Assembly: GCA_045106825.1 (NCBI GenBank)
Contig: JBGCFH010000254.1
Span: forward strand, 1-21,603
Source: CAWVWD01 sp045106825
GTDB lineage: Bacteria; Bacteroidota; Bacteroidia; Chitinophagales; Saprospiraceae
Reading direction: 5' to 3'
Length of the DNA stretch: 21,603 bases
Of the stretch, positions 14,613-21,603 are shown in pieces. Under the pieces are notes generated by a model that searched no databases, was not told the origin of the DNA, and saw only the letters and a program-made list of their open reading frames with translations. Made by a program: the position numbers and the translations under genes. Position 1 is the stretch's first letter. Each line of letters starts with the position of its first letter.

Positions 14613-14803
14613 TTTTAGTTTAAGGAACAGGTAACAAATAATCTACATTTTACTCGTTATTTTTCATTCATACTTCGTTAATCCCGAGAACTTGGGGCGA
14701 CGTAACTATAGCTATATCTGCGTTTTTTACCTCGTCTGAATAAAAAATAACTTCGTAAAATTTGGGTACATTATTCATTACCTATTCCCTTACTAACTTT
14801 TAC
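14613..14803. repeat. Foldback (MITE-like) inverted-repeat element, about 190 bp
   Basis: The left arm, from about 14613 through 14668, holds TAAGG-AACAGGTAACAAATAAT and then CGTTATTTTTCATTCA. The reverse complement of the right arm holds TAAGGGAATAGGTAATGAAT and then AGTTATTTTTTATTCA in the same order. The middle (14680-14735) has TATAGCTATA (14707-14716), a perfect 10-bp palindrome, and a CCCGAGAACTTGGGG hairpin resembling the GC-rich loop at 21543-21558. No ORF lies inside. It fills much of the DUF1015 to restriction nuclease gap. Confidence 0.75.
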
Positions 14804-14892
14804 TTCATTTCTATATTGTAATAATACTCGAAACTCCAGAAATATTTAACCAAACAATATCAAGATACTTTTTCAGATTTTGGTAAATTTAC

Positions 14893-15768
14893 TTATTTGA
14901 TAAGTTCTTTCAAATTATTCAGCATTTTAACTCTTTCCTTTGAATCAATTTTATCATAATGTTCCAACAACTTTACAGCAAATTTTCTTATTGCATTATT
15001 AAACCATTTTTCAGTTTTCTTTCGTTCGTTTTTCAAAATGATTTCTAACCATTCACTGGCTAAAAAGTCTTGCCAATCATCTAATAATTCAATTTTAGCA
15101 TTAGTTATTTCCGTTACATTGTTGATTTCTAAAATGGTCTTGTGAACTTTTCGATGCTTTTTGTTCCAATTTACCAATGTTTTAAAACCAATTTGAGGTC
15201 GAGGACTTCTATCTGGAAATGGTAATTTTTCGGTAATACTGTTGATATAAAATCCTGTTGTAACTTGAATTTCTTTTGCTCTTTTAATAAAAATAACCCA
15301 TTCAAAAGGTGAAACTTGCTGAACACTTGAACCAGGGATTTTATTATTTTTCGTTGATTTTAATTCTACCGACTCAAAGAAAAAATTTGAACCATCTGTT
15401 ATTTTTAGATACAAATCGGGATTTGTATAAACGGAATTTTTTCCTTTAGCAATTTCCTTTTTTTGCTGTTCATTTAAATTTTCAGGTAAAAGAACAGCCA
15501 CAATTTGATATTCTTTTAGTTGTTCAATATCAATAAAATGACTTTTTCCATCTATTTTGATAACGAGTTGATTGAGTGTAGAATCAGTTATATTGTTGTG
15601 TGTTGCTAAATATTCTTGAAAAAATTTCTTTATATATTCATCTGTATTCGCTTCCTCAGATTGAAATTTCACATTTTCTAATCCACTCGGATTTTCATTT
15701 AATAAGGTTTCTATTTTATGAAAATAAACCGTTAGAAATGATTGTAATAAATTGTCTTTTAGGTTCAT
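14893..15768 (-). CDS. Type II restriction endonuclease of the PD-(D/E)XK fold (putative)
   Basis: The 291-residue protein is the downstream partner of the methyltransferase; its ATG is 6 nt after the methyltransferase stop codon. A PD-(D/E)XK site is readable: NPDLYLKI with Asp118, then FESVELKST with Glu135-x-Lys137. A GSSVQQVSPFEWVIFIKRA segment follows, as in restriction enzymes where a Gln/aromatic strand follows the core. The C-terminal third is helical and basic (SEWLEIILKNERKKTEKWFNNAIRK). I cannot place it in a named restriction family, so recognition sequence and cut are unknown. Its identity rests on the active-site motif plus tight coupling to a C5 methyltransferase. In such systems the nuclease cuts unmodified foreign DNA, and the order methyltransferase first, nuclease second lets protection come first. 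Confidence 0.82.
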   Translation of the reverse strand: MNLKDNLLQSFLTVYFHKIETLLNENPSGLENVKFQSEEANTDEYIKKFFQEYLATHNNITDSTLNQLVIKIDGKSHFIDIEQLKEYQIVAVLLPENLNEQQKKEIAKGKNSVYTNPDLYLKITDGSNFFFESVELKSTKNNKIPGSSVQQVSPFEWVIFIKRAKEIQVTTGFYINSITEKLPFPDRSPRPQIGFKTLVNWNKKHRKVHKTILEINNVTEITNAKIELLDDWQDFLASEWLEIILKNERKKTEKWFNNAIRKFAVKLLEHYDKIDSKERVKMLNNLKELIK

Positions 15769-15774
15769 ATGAGT

Positions 15775-17052
15775 TTAGTCTTTTTTAAAATAATAATCCC
15801 AATTCGCTTCGATTTTCTTTGCAATATGATACGCTAAAAGCGGCGGAACTGCATTACCAACCAACTTATAACCAATTGAAGGACTAACCAAAAACCTTGT
15901 ATTTTTTTCATTCTTTGAAATCACAAAATTGAAGTCATCAGGAAAAGTTTGAATCCTTGCACATTCTCTTAAAGTTAATCTTCTTTCGGGTAAATTTTGC
16001 TCTAATTCATCAAAAATTTGACCACCATTTTTTTCGCTTAACCGCCTAAACTCAATGTTTCCATGATGTTCTGCTCTAATCGTTGGAGCTAATTTTTCTA
16101 ACGAAACTTCCTTTTGTCCTTGACAATGTTTGCCCATAAACTTCGCCTTAGAATAGAACTTTTGCGACAAATCATCACTTTCGTTAGGTTCTTTCAAATC
16201 CAATAAAACACTTTTACTTTTTGTAAATGTTTGCATCAATTTTTCAACAGATGAAAAGTGAAATTCACCATTCAAACGATGTGTAGGAACAGGATAAGGA
16301 GAAGCCAATTCAGAAATTTTATCTTTTAATAATTCGGTTAATGCTTCCGCTCGAAGTGCTGATTTTTTTAATCCAATAAAGAAAATTCGTTCTCTTGATT
16401 GCGGAATACCAAACTGACCAGAATGCAAAACTTGTGGCGGCAATACTAAATAACCTTCTCCATTAATATTAGAAAAATCAGATTGAATTATATCTTTAAC
16501 ATCGCCTAAGTTTGCCAAACCTTTCACATTTTCGGCAATAAAAATCTTAGGTAAAGTTATTTCAATTACCGCTTTCATCCACATATACAATTTTCCCCTC
16601 GTTTCTTCGGTTGGAATATTTTTACTAATTTTTCCGTGATGATCTTTGTGTGAATTAAACCCTTTTCGTTTTCCCGAAACACTAAAATCTTGACAAGGAA
16701 ATCCACCAGTTACAACCTCTACATTTTTAGGAAAAATCGTTGTATTACCTTCTTGATATTCCTTGACAATATCTACAATACTTCCTACTTTGTATGTACC
16801 GTTTAAGTCTTTTCCTCGCTTTTTTGAGAAGTAATCATTCCAAGCCAATTTTGCTTGAGGCTTAATATCGTTCGCAAACTTCGTTTCAAAAATCGTATCT
16901 TTTAGATAAAAATATTTGTCATCTTCCTTTTTAATCCAATCTTGATGAATAGCCGTATTAAGCGTTGCTTTTAAAATCTTAAAACCACCTTCAAATCCAA
17001 TATCCATTCCTCCACAACCCGAAAACAAGGACAACAATGCTTTTTTCATCAC
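15775..17052 (-). CDS. DNA (cytosine-5)-methyltransferase of a type II restriction-modification system
   Basis: The 425-residue enzyme transfers methyl groups from SAM to C5 of cytosine in its target site. All C5-MTase motifs are in order: motif I FSGCGGMDIGFEGG (10-23), motif IV GGFPCQDFSVSG with catalytic Cys120, motif VI ENV (174-176), motif VIII QSRERIFFIG (218-227), a target-recognition region of about 130 residues, motif IX RRLTLRECARIQTFPDDF, and motif X SIGYKLVGNAVPP near the C-terminus. Start: M1 and M2 are adjacent; either may be used. It is co-transcribed with the nuclease gene (6-nt gap). A -7 box lies about 60 bp upstream. The TRD is not one I can tie to a site, so specificity is open. 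Confidence 0.96.
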   Translation of the reverse strand: MMKKALLSLFSGCGGMDIGFEGGFKILKATLNTAIHQDWIKKEDDKYFYLKDTIFETKFANDIKPQAKLAWNDYFSKKRGKDLNGTYKVGSIVDIVKEYQEGNTTIFPKNVEVVTGGFPCQDFSVSGKRKGFNSHKDHHGKISKNIPTEETRGKLYMWMKAVIEITLPKIFIAENVKGLANLGDVKDIIQSDFSNINGEGYLVLPPQVLHSGQFGIPQSRERIFFIGLKKSALRAEALTELLKDKISELASPYPVPTHRLNGEFHFSSVEKLMQTFTKSKSVLLDLKEPNESDDLSQKFYSKAKFMGKHCQGQKEVSLEKLAPTIRAEHHGNIEFRRLSEKNGGQIFDELEQNLPERRLTLRECARIQTFPDDFNFVISKNEKNTRFLVSPSIGYKLVGNAVPPLLAYHIAKKIEANWDYYFKKD

Positions 17053-17109
17053 TTACTACTTTTAAATATTGACTATTAGATTTGACTATTTTTTATAATA
17101 GCGTTTAGA

Positions 17110-17117
17110 CAAAATTA
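17110..17117 (-). promoter_or_regulatory. -7 box for the restriction-modification operon
   Basis: The minus strand has TAATTTTG, matching TAnnTTTG, about 58 bp before the methyltransferase ATG. A -33 TTG at regular spacing is not apparent. Confidence 0.5.
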
Positions 17118-17270
17118 GGGAAAAATATTGGGAATTTGTTGGTTGGTCATTTCGCATTTTAAAGAATCATTTTACAATTTTGTTGTTCAACAAAATAAAA
17201 ATTTTTATTCCTCAATGGTTCGTCATCCGTTCTTATTTATGCAATTCAACCATCTTCTAAGACAAGTTTT

Positions 17271-17852
17271 TTACCTAAATTGTTTCGGCAACATTCCTTT
17301 AGCGACAGATTCCGCTATTGTTGCAATCCGCTTCTTTCGGGTTTCCGTTCTTTTAGCAATGACAACCCAATACAACATTCCTTTTCTGATTGATTTTGAC
17401 TGACTTTGAAAAAATTTCATTGAGTTTTCATTTTCATTTAATGCAATTTTTAAATCCTCAGGTACAATCAAATTTTCAACATCATCCATTAATGACCAGG
17501 TTCCATTTTGTTTAGCCATTTCTATGCTTTCAAAACCAGCTTTGGTCATTCGGTTGTTTTCCGTGAGTTTATCAATTTTATCTTTGTTTACTTTTGACCA
17601 TGTGCTACTCGGCTTTCTTCTGGTGAAATATTGCATATATCGCTCTTTGTCAATTGTCTTTTTCGTGCTATCTATCCATCCAAAACAAAGGGCTTCATCA
17701 ACGGCTTCACTCCAACTAAGAGAAGGAATTTTTGTTGATACTCTAAAATAAATCAGCCAAACAGACGGTTTTGACTGATGATTTTTTTCTAACCATTCTC
17801 TCCATTCTGCTCGACTTTTAGGACAAAATGTTTCAATTTCTTTTTTACTCAT
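17271..17852 (-). CDS. YdeI/OmpD-associated family protein
   Basis: The 193-residue soluble protein belongs to the YdeI (bacteriocin-protection, OmpD-associated) family. It has EIETFCPKSRAEWREWLEKN at the start, VWLIYFRVSTKIPSLSWSEAVDEALCFGWIDSTKK (about 31-65) with the family's conserved ALCFGWID, YFTRRKPSSTWSKVNKDKI, AGFESIEMAKQNGTW, and a C-terminal IAKRTETRKKRIATIAESVAKG helix, which is the family's standard ending. No signal peptide is present. Proposed roles (resistance to antimicrobial peptides) come from enteric bacteria and may not carry over. It precedes the methyltransferase gene on the same strand with a 218-bp gap, probably as a separate unit. Confidence 0.9.
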   Translation of the reverse strand: MSKKEIETFCPKSRAEWREWLEKNHQSKPSVWLIYFRVSTKIPSLSWSEAVDEALCFGWIDSTKKTIDKERYMQYFTRRKPSSTWSKVNKDKIDKLTENNRMTKAGFESIEMAKQNGTWSLMDDVENLIVPEDLKIALNENENSMKFFQSQSKSIRKGMLYWVVIAKRTETRKKRIATIAESVAKGMLPKQFR

Positions 17853-17945
17853 TTCGTTTTTGTTACTAAAAAAATAAACGATTTCTCTATTAGAAATGGT
17901 AAGAAGTATTCTATAATACCAATTTCAACTATGTATTAATCTAAA

Positions 17946-17984
17946 TTAAAAAAAATGCGAAACAACAAAGTCATTTCGCATTCC
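17946..17984 (-). terminator. Intrinsic terminator of the ABC exporter gene
   Basis: On the minus strand AATGCGAAA (17982-17974) pairs perfectly with TTTCGCATT (17962-17954) around an 11-nt loop. A run of T follows (about nine bases), starting 22 bp after the stop codon of the ABC exporter gene. Confidence 0.9.
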
Positions 17985-18003
17985 AAAAAACAATTTTTTA
18001 TAA

Positions 18004-19794
18004 TTAATCCGTCACTGTTTCCGCCTCAATCTGTTGCTGTTCATACATTTCAAAATAGAAACCTTTGTTTTCTAAGAGTTCCTCATGCGTTCCACTTTCC
18101 GTAATTCGTCCATCTTCCAAGACAATGATTTTATCAAAATCCAACAAATTATAAATCCGATGTGTAATGATAATAGCCGTTTTGTCTGCCATTGTTTTTT
18201 CTAAATAATTCAAAATACGTTTTTCAGTTGTCGTATCGACAGCCGAAAGCGAATCATCTAAAATCAAAATATCAGGTTGTTTAATCAAAGCACGAGCAAT
18301 AGAAACACGCTGCTTTTGTCCACCAGAAAGCGTGACACCTCGCTCACCAACTAAGGTTTCAAAACCTTGTGGGAACTCCATAATGTCGTCATAAACCGAA
18401 GCATATTTTGTATATTTTTCAATTTCTTCTTGTGTCGCATTTTCATTACCAAACGCCACATTTTGAGCAATCGAATCCGAGAATAAGAAAACATCTTGCG
18501 GCACATAACCCATATTTTGTCGCAACGAACTCAAACTCAACGATTCAATATTTTTATTATCAATCAAAATTTGTCCATCGGTTACATCGTACATTCTGAC
18601 CAATAAATCAACGATAGTCGTTTTACCAGAACCAGTTCGACCGATAATCGCCATTTTTTGCCCAGGTTCTAATTTGAAATTAACATTTTCTAAGGCTTTG
18701 ATGCCTGTATCTGGATAAACAAAGGTCACATCATTGAACTCAACTGCACCTGATAACTTTGAAAATTCAGCGTCATTTTCTACAATTGTTGGTTCTGTTT
18801 CTAAAAACTCATTGATACGTTTTTGAGAAGCAGCAGCACTTTGAATAATCGAGGCAACCCAGCCTAAAGCAGCGACTGGCCAAGTTAGCATATTGACATA
18901 AATGATAAATTCGGCAATATTTCCTGGCGTAACTGTTCCAGCTGCAACTTTCAATCCACCAATATAAATAGTTAAAATTGTACTAACGCCAATTAACAAT
19001 AACATCAATGGAAAAAAGGCAGCTTGAATTCTCGCCAAACCCATTGATTTATCTTTGAAAATATCGCTTTCTTTGGCGAAAAACTTTGCCATCGGACGTT
19101 CTTGAACATAAGACTTTACGACTCGAATACCCGAATAAACTTCTTGTGCAGCACTATTCAAAACCGATAATTGTGTTTGAATCTCTGTACTTTTTTTATT
19201 AATCATTCGGCTAACGTAATAAATAGAAACCGACAAAACAGGAAGCGGAGCTAAAGCCCAAAGTGTCAATTCGACATTCACACTTAACATCGAATAAATG
19301 ACCAATGCAAACAAAGAAATCAAGTTGATTCCGTACATAATCGCTGGCCCAAGATACATTCTGACTTTCGTTACATCTTCCGAAATCCTCGCCATCAAAT
19401 CACCAGTATTATTGCGTTTGTAGAAGGCTAAATTGAGTTTTTCGTAATGTGTAAATATTTCATTTCGCAAGTCGTATTCTATCAATCTCGACATGACGAT
19501 TATCGTCTGACGCATGAAATACATAAAAATTCCCATTATCAATGCCAAAACTAACATCAAACCTGCGAACATCAACAAGGTTCGTCCCAAATCATCAAAC
19601 AAAGCTGATTGTAAATCAAAACCATCGTATAAACCGTAGAGTTTGATGTTTTCATAAACCATATCCAAAGCATAACGCACGACTTTTGGTTGTAACACAC
19701 TAAAGAAATTCGATGCAATAACGAACAGCATTCCGATGAATAATCGCCAACGATATTTATAAAGATATTTATTTAAAGTAGAAAGTTCTTTCAT
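18004..19794 (-). CDS. ABC exporter (fused TM domain + ATPase, MsbA/BmrA-like)
   Basis: The 596-residue half-transporter works as a dimer in the inner membrane. The TM domain (1-330) has six helices starting near 17-33, with coupling-helix sequence TGDLMARISEDVTKVR (130-145). The ATPase follows: Walker A GRTGSGKT (385-392), Q-loop Gln433, signature LSGGQ (489-493), Walker B ILILDD (509-514) and H-loop His545. The residue that normally acts as catalytic Glu after Walker B is Asp514 (LDDSLSAVD instead of LDEATSALD). Such Asp-type sites are known from degenerate halves of heterodimers; here no second half lies adjacent. Possible cargo is lipid or drug, with no firm clue. A REP-like hairpin sits in its presumed leader. 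Confidence 0.95.
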   Translation of the reverse strand: MKELSTLNKYLYKYRWRLFIGMLFVIASNFFSVLQPKVVRYALDMVYENIKLYGLYDGFDLQSALFDDLGRTLLMFAGLMLVLALIMGIFMYFMRQTIIVMSRLIEYDLRNEIFTHYEKLNLAFYKRNNTGDLMARISEDVTKVRMYLGPAIMYGINLISLFALVIYSMLSVNVELTLWALAPLPVLSVSIYYVSRMINKKSTEIQTQLSVLNSAAQEVYSGIRVVKSYVQERPMAKFFAKESDIFKDKSMGLARIQAAFFPLMLLLIGVSTILTIYIGGLKVAAGTVTPGNIAEFIIYVNMLTWPVAALGWVASIIQSAAASQKRINEFLETEPTIVENDAEFSKLSGAVEFNDVTFVYPDTGIKALENVNFKLEPGQKMAIIGRTGSGKTTIVDLLVRMYDVTDGQILIDNKNIESLSLSSLRQNMGYVPQDVFLFSDSIAQNVAFGNENATQEEIEKYTKYASVYDDIMEFPQGFETLVGERGVTLSGGQKQRVSIARALIKQPDILILDDSLSAVDTTTEKRILNYLEKTMADKTAIIITHRIYNLLDFDKIIVLEDGRITESGTHEELLENKGFYFEMYEQQQIEAETVTD

Positions 19795-19804
19795 ATTATA
19801 TATT

Positions 19805-19840
19805 GTAACGGCTGTTTCAACTGCCGATTAGATGTGTGAA
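19805..19840. repeat. REP-like hairpin element, copy 1 (GTAACGGC type)
   Basis: GTAACGGC (19805-19812) and CTGCCG close the hairpin CGGCTGTTTCAACTGCCG (19809-19826), which has a T·T mismatch and a TTCA loop. The tail GATTAGATGTGTGAA resembles the tail of the copy at 21496 (GTATGAGTTTGTGAT). It starts 11 bp upstream of the ABC exporter ATG, so it is in that gene's leader. Confidence 0.8.
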
Positions 19841-19846
19841 CAGAAA

Positions 19847-19873
19847 CAAAAATAATCTTTTTCCAACAGTCAA
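19847..19873 (-). promoter_or_regulatory. Promoter candidate for the ABC exporter gene
   Basis: The minus strand has TATTTTTG (19854-19847), a TAnnTTTG match, with TTG at 19873-19871 upstream; the 16-bp spacing is slightly short. The predicted leader of about 45-50 nt contains the REP-like hairpin. Confidence 0.45.
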
Positions 19874-20036
19874 AACATTAAAAGGTATAGATAGTTCTAA
19901 AAAACTAAGATTAGGTATTAAATACCTTTTGTTACCTTCATCACATAACCAAATTCAAAAATTGGACGTTCCGCATTTAAATCTTTATTTTACATACTTT
20001 TTTATAAAATTATTTTAATACTAAAAATCAAAAACC

Positions 20037-20468
20037 ATGAAAGGCATTTTAATAGTAATGATTGCGTTAATGACAGGTTGTGGAAATTCGTCAGAATCTA
20101 CATCAGATGCAGCTCAACAAGCAGTACAAGAAGTTGCTGAACAAACAGTAGAGCAAGTTACACCAACTTATGAAGTTTTATCAGTAGCAGACTTCAAAGC
20201 AAAAATGGCAAGTTTAGGAGAATATCACTTAATTGATGTTCGTACACCAGGTGAAGTTGCATCAGGAACTATCGAAAACTCTACAAATATTAATTTCAGC
20301 ACATCAAACTTTGAAACAGAATTAGGAAAATTAGATAAAAGTAAACCATTGATGTTATTCTGCCGCTCAGGCAATCGTAGCGGAAAAGCAAGTCAAATGG
20401 CTAAAAACATGGGTTTTACAGAGATTTATGATTTGAAAGGTGGAATGATGGCTTGGTCACAGCAGTAA
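20037..20468 (+). CDS. Rhodanese-domain lipoprotein
   Basis: The 143-residue protein has a lipoprotein signal MKGILIVMIALMTGCGNSSE, with the lipobox LMTGC and lipidated Cys15. An Ala/Gln/Val-rich spacer (25-43) follows, then a single rhodanese domain (about 46-143). Domain landmarks are HLIDVRTPGEVASGTIENSTNI and the active loop FCRSGNRSGKA with catalytic Cys109. The Arg/Gly/Ser-rich loop favours a sulfurtransferase site of PspE/GlpE type. KGGMMAWSQQ closes the domain. It would be anchored in the envelope facing the periplasm, perhaps handling persulfide; the substrate is not deducible. It is a single gene, with two hairpins downstream. Confidence 0.93.
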   Translation: MKGILIVMIALMTGCGNSSESTSDAAQQAVQEVAEQTVEQVTPTYEVLSVADFKAKMASLGEYHLIDVRTPGEVASGTIENSTNINFSTSNFETELGKLDKSKPLMLFCRSGNRSGKASQMAKNMGFTEIYDLKGGMMAWSQQ

Positions 20469-20537
20469 TAATTAGCAAAAAAGTAAAAAATAAGCTTTAG
20501 ATTGTTTAAATTCTATTAAATGAATATTTCGTTTTTT

Positions 20538-20566
20538 AAGAACGATTGATTCATACGTTCTTTTTT
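20538..20566 (+). terminator. Putative intrinsic terminator after the rhodanese gene
   Basis: AAGAACG (20538-20544) pairs with CGTTCTT (20556-20562) and T continues to 20566, about 70 bp after the stop codon. The stem is short but carries a U-tract. Confidence 0.65.
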
Positions 20567-20607
20567 AGAAACGATTAGAATAGAAATCTAAATAAGAATG
20601 ATAATAC

Positions 20608-20646
20608 GGCATCTTTCAAAATAGTGGGAAGATGCCTACATTTTTA
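20608..20646 (+). terminator. Second hairpin with T-rich end downstream of the rhodanese gene
   Basis: GGCATCTT (20608-20615) and AAGATGCC (20629-20636) form a perfect 8-bp stem with a 13-nt loop. TACATTTTT follows. It may be a back-up terminator. Confidence 0.6.
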
Positions 20647-20742
20647 TTAAAAATAATGATAATAAAATTGTGATTGATTACCTCTGTGGCAAAAACGCTA
20701 TTTAAAAGCCATCAACTTTTCGTCAAAAAAAGTAAATATTCC

Positions 20743-21216
20743 CTATTCTTTTTCTAAAGTCAAACTCATCCAAACAACATCATCAATTATTGCATCTTTG
20801 ATAAAAGTCATTTTGGTCGCATTTTTCTCTGCGTTTTTGGTGTCATCCTCAAAAGTTACATCAAAAATAAAATTGTCCGTTATCGTTAAAGTATGTTCAT
20901 TTACTCGTGTAAAACCTGAGTTCACTTTTTCGGTCATCAAAAACCAAGTCGCATTTCCGACATAAGTTGAATCCATGCGAGTAAAATTATAATCAACTGT
21001 CTCTTCTGTAAAGTTGAAAATTCCTAATTGACCAGTTTCTGTTTCTTGTGAAGTTGATACAAAAGTGCCATTTGTAAGTTCACCTTCAATCGTTGTAATT
21101 GCAGTAATATTCCATATACCTTCAACGGAATTTGTCGCTTGTCGCTCGTCTTTGTTGCAACTTACAATCAAACAATTTATTATTACAATAATCAAAGTTT
21201 GAGTAATTAATTTCAT
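20743..21216 (-). CDS. Lipoprotein of unknown function (lipocalin-like beta pattern)
   Basis: The 157-residue product begins MKLITQTLIIVIINCLIVSC, a lipoprotein signal with lipobox LIVSC and Cys20. The rest is beta-strand rich: VEGIWNITAITTIEG at 32-46, GIFNFTEETVDYNFTRMD, TWFLMTEKV, TLTITDNFIFDVTFEDD, KMTFIKDA and VWMSLTLEK at the end. The GxW near the start, followed by alternating strands, resembles lipocalin-like lipoproteins common in Bacteroidota (W-x-[IL] opening, then 8-9 strands). I can place it no closer. It faces the rhodanese gene convergently, with the hairpins between them, and lies alone on its strand here. Confidence 0.78.
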   Translation of the reverse strand: MKLITQTLIIVIINCLIVSCNKDERQATNSVEGIWNITAITTIEGELTNGTFVSTSQETETGQLGIFNFTEETVDYNFTRMDSTYVGNATWFLMTEKVNSGFTRVNEHTLTITDNFIFDVTFEDDTKNAEKNATKMTFIKDAIIDDVVWMSLTLEKE

Positions 21217-21323
21217 TATTCATTATGTTTAAAATTCGTACATTTATTCTAATAATTCCCATTTTACTAAAACATAAAATAAAAATCACAATTGCTAAAT
21301 TTTACTTCGCAAAATGCCTTTTT

Positions 21324-21384
21324 CACGCAGATTCACGCAGATTCACGCAGATTCACGCAGATTTTCTAATAAAAAATCTACGTG
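21324..21384. repeat. 10-bp tandem repeat (CACGCAGATT x4) ending in a hairpin
   Basis: Four perfect copies of CACGCAGATT occupy 21324-21363. The last copy with its extension (21354-21365) pairs with 21373-21384 at 11 of 12 positions around a 7-nt loop. Further out, GCAAAAT near 21309 and TTTTGC near 21394 are rough outer matches. No ORF is supported in this end region. Confidence 0.9.
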
Positions 21385-21493
21385 AGATGATTGTTTTGCA
21401 AAGCAAAATGTAATATTTTCATTTTTAAATTTAAATTTAATCAGCCATTCTCGGTTTAAAAAATTTTGGCTCTTTATGATTCTATGTGGTTTA

Positions 21494-21567
21494 CAGTAGC
21501 GGCTGCTTTAGCTGCCGTATGAGTTTGTGATATTTTCGGCAGCCCCGAGGACTCGGGGCCGTTACTT
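21494..21567. repeat. REP-like pair, copies 2 and 3 in opposite orientation
   Basis: Copy 2 (hairpin 21500-21517, CGGCTGCTTTAGCTGCCG) is on the plus strand. Copy 3 is on the minus strand as GTAACGGC (21565-21558) closing on CTGCCG (21542-21537), with a longer GC-rich inner hairpin CCCCGAGTCCTCGGGG. The two face each other, forming an outer inverted repeat around 19 bp of spacer, the layout of a BIME. Compared with 19809-19826, one base pair changes from C-G to T-A with pairing kept. Confidence 0.85.
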
Positions 21568-21603
21568 AGCATCAAAATATTCAAAACCACGTAAAATCAT
21601 AAA

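Noticed and set aside
14893..17052. A larger defence island around the RM genes
   Set aside because: Neighbours (DUF1015, YdeI-like, ABC exporter) are ordinary genes; no further defence family is recognisable.
17177..17196. Perfect 9-bp hairpin ATTTTGTTG/CAACAAAAT near the YdeI gene end
   Set aside because: Only a 2-nt loop, no U-tract after the stem in either direction; too weak to call a terminator.
19836..20018. 60-residue plus-strand ORF upstream of the rhodanese gene
   Set aside because: Starts with GTG inside the ABC gene's promoter region, low-complexity product, and no conserved features; an inverted pair AAAAGGTAT/ATACCTTTT (19880 and 19922) is not convincing on its own either.
21225..21413. 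Plus-strand ORF over the decamer array
   Set aside because: The translated part includes the tandem repeat (HADSRRFTQIHADF); it is a by-product of the repeat and not a gene.

Overview
The window is a chromosomal segment of a low-GC member of the Bacteroidota, most likely a Flavobacteriaceae relative; I cannot fix the genus. The signs are AT-rich intergenic DNA, start codons without Shine-Dalgarno sequences, TAnnTTTG-type -7 boxes ahead of several genes, and the gene families present (a zinc-free type of L32 next to a DUF177 protein, DUF3109, DUF1015 next to serA, C-terminal processing protease, short exported proteins). I see no tRNA, rRNA, CRISPR array, insertion sequence or prophage.

Layout. 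1-2114: minus-strand housekeeping genes (5' end of trpS, a RidA-family deaminase, rpmF, DUF177). 2301-4722: a SUKH-like protein, the RNA 2'-phosphotransferase kptA, and a membrane-anchored glucosaminidase-like protein. 5060-9769: an S41 processing protease, an exported protein of unknown function, an MFS exporter, a second exported protein and a DUF3109 metal-site protein. 10058-12292: a small exported protein, a cytosolic SsuA/THI5-like binding protein and a four-helix holin-like membrane protein. 12433-14610: serA and a DUF1015 protein. 14893-17052: a type II restriction-modification pair (C5-cytosine methyltransferase, then a PD-(D/E)XK nuclease 6 nt downstream). 17271-21216: a YdeI-like protein, an MsbA-type ABC exporter, a rhodanese lipoprotein and a lipoprotein of unknown function.

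The most unusual content is between the genes. At least eight intergenic gaps carry short words repeated with a period of about 7 nt. In most of them the block occurs twice in inverted orientation, so a transcript or single strand could fold into a long hairpin. The word differs from gap to gap (for example GGCGATT, GAGTTGC, TACTGGT/TGCTGGA, TYAATTG) while the period and the inverted layout recur. There are also a REP-like hairpin family with a compensatory base-pair change (19805 and 21496), a foldback element of about 190 bp beside the restriction-modification pair (14613-14803), and a four-copy 10-bp tandem repeat (21324).

The genes mostly look like independent transcription units. Probable co-transcribed sets are DUF177-rpmF, methyltransferase-nuclease, possibly DUF3109 with the exported protein at 8562, and possibly serA-DUF1015. 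Five or six convincing intrinsic terminators separate the units.
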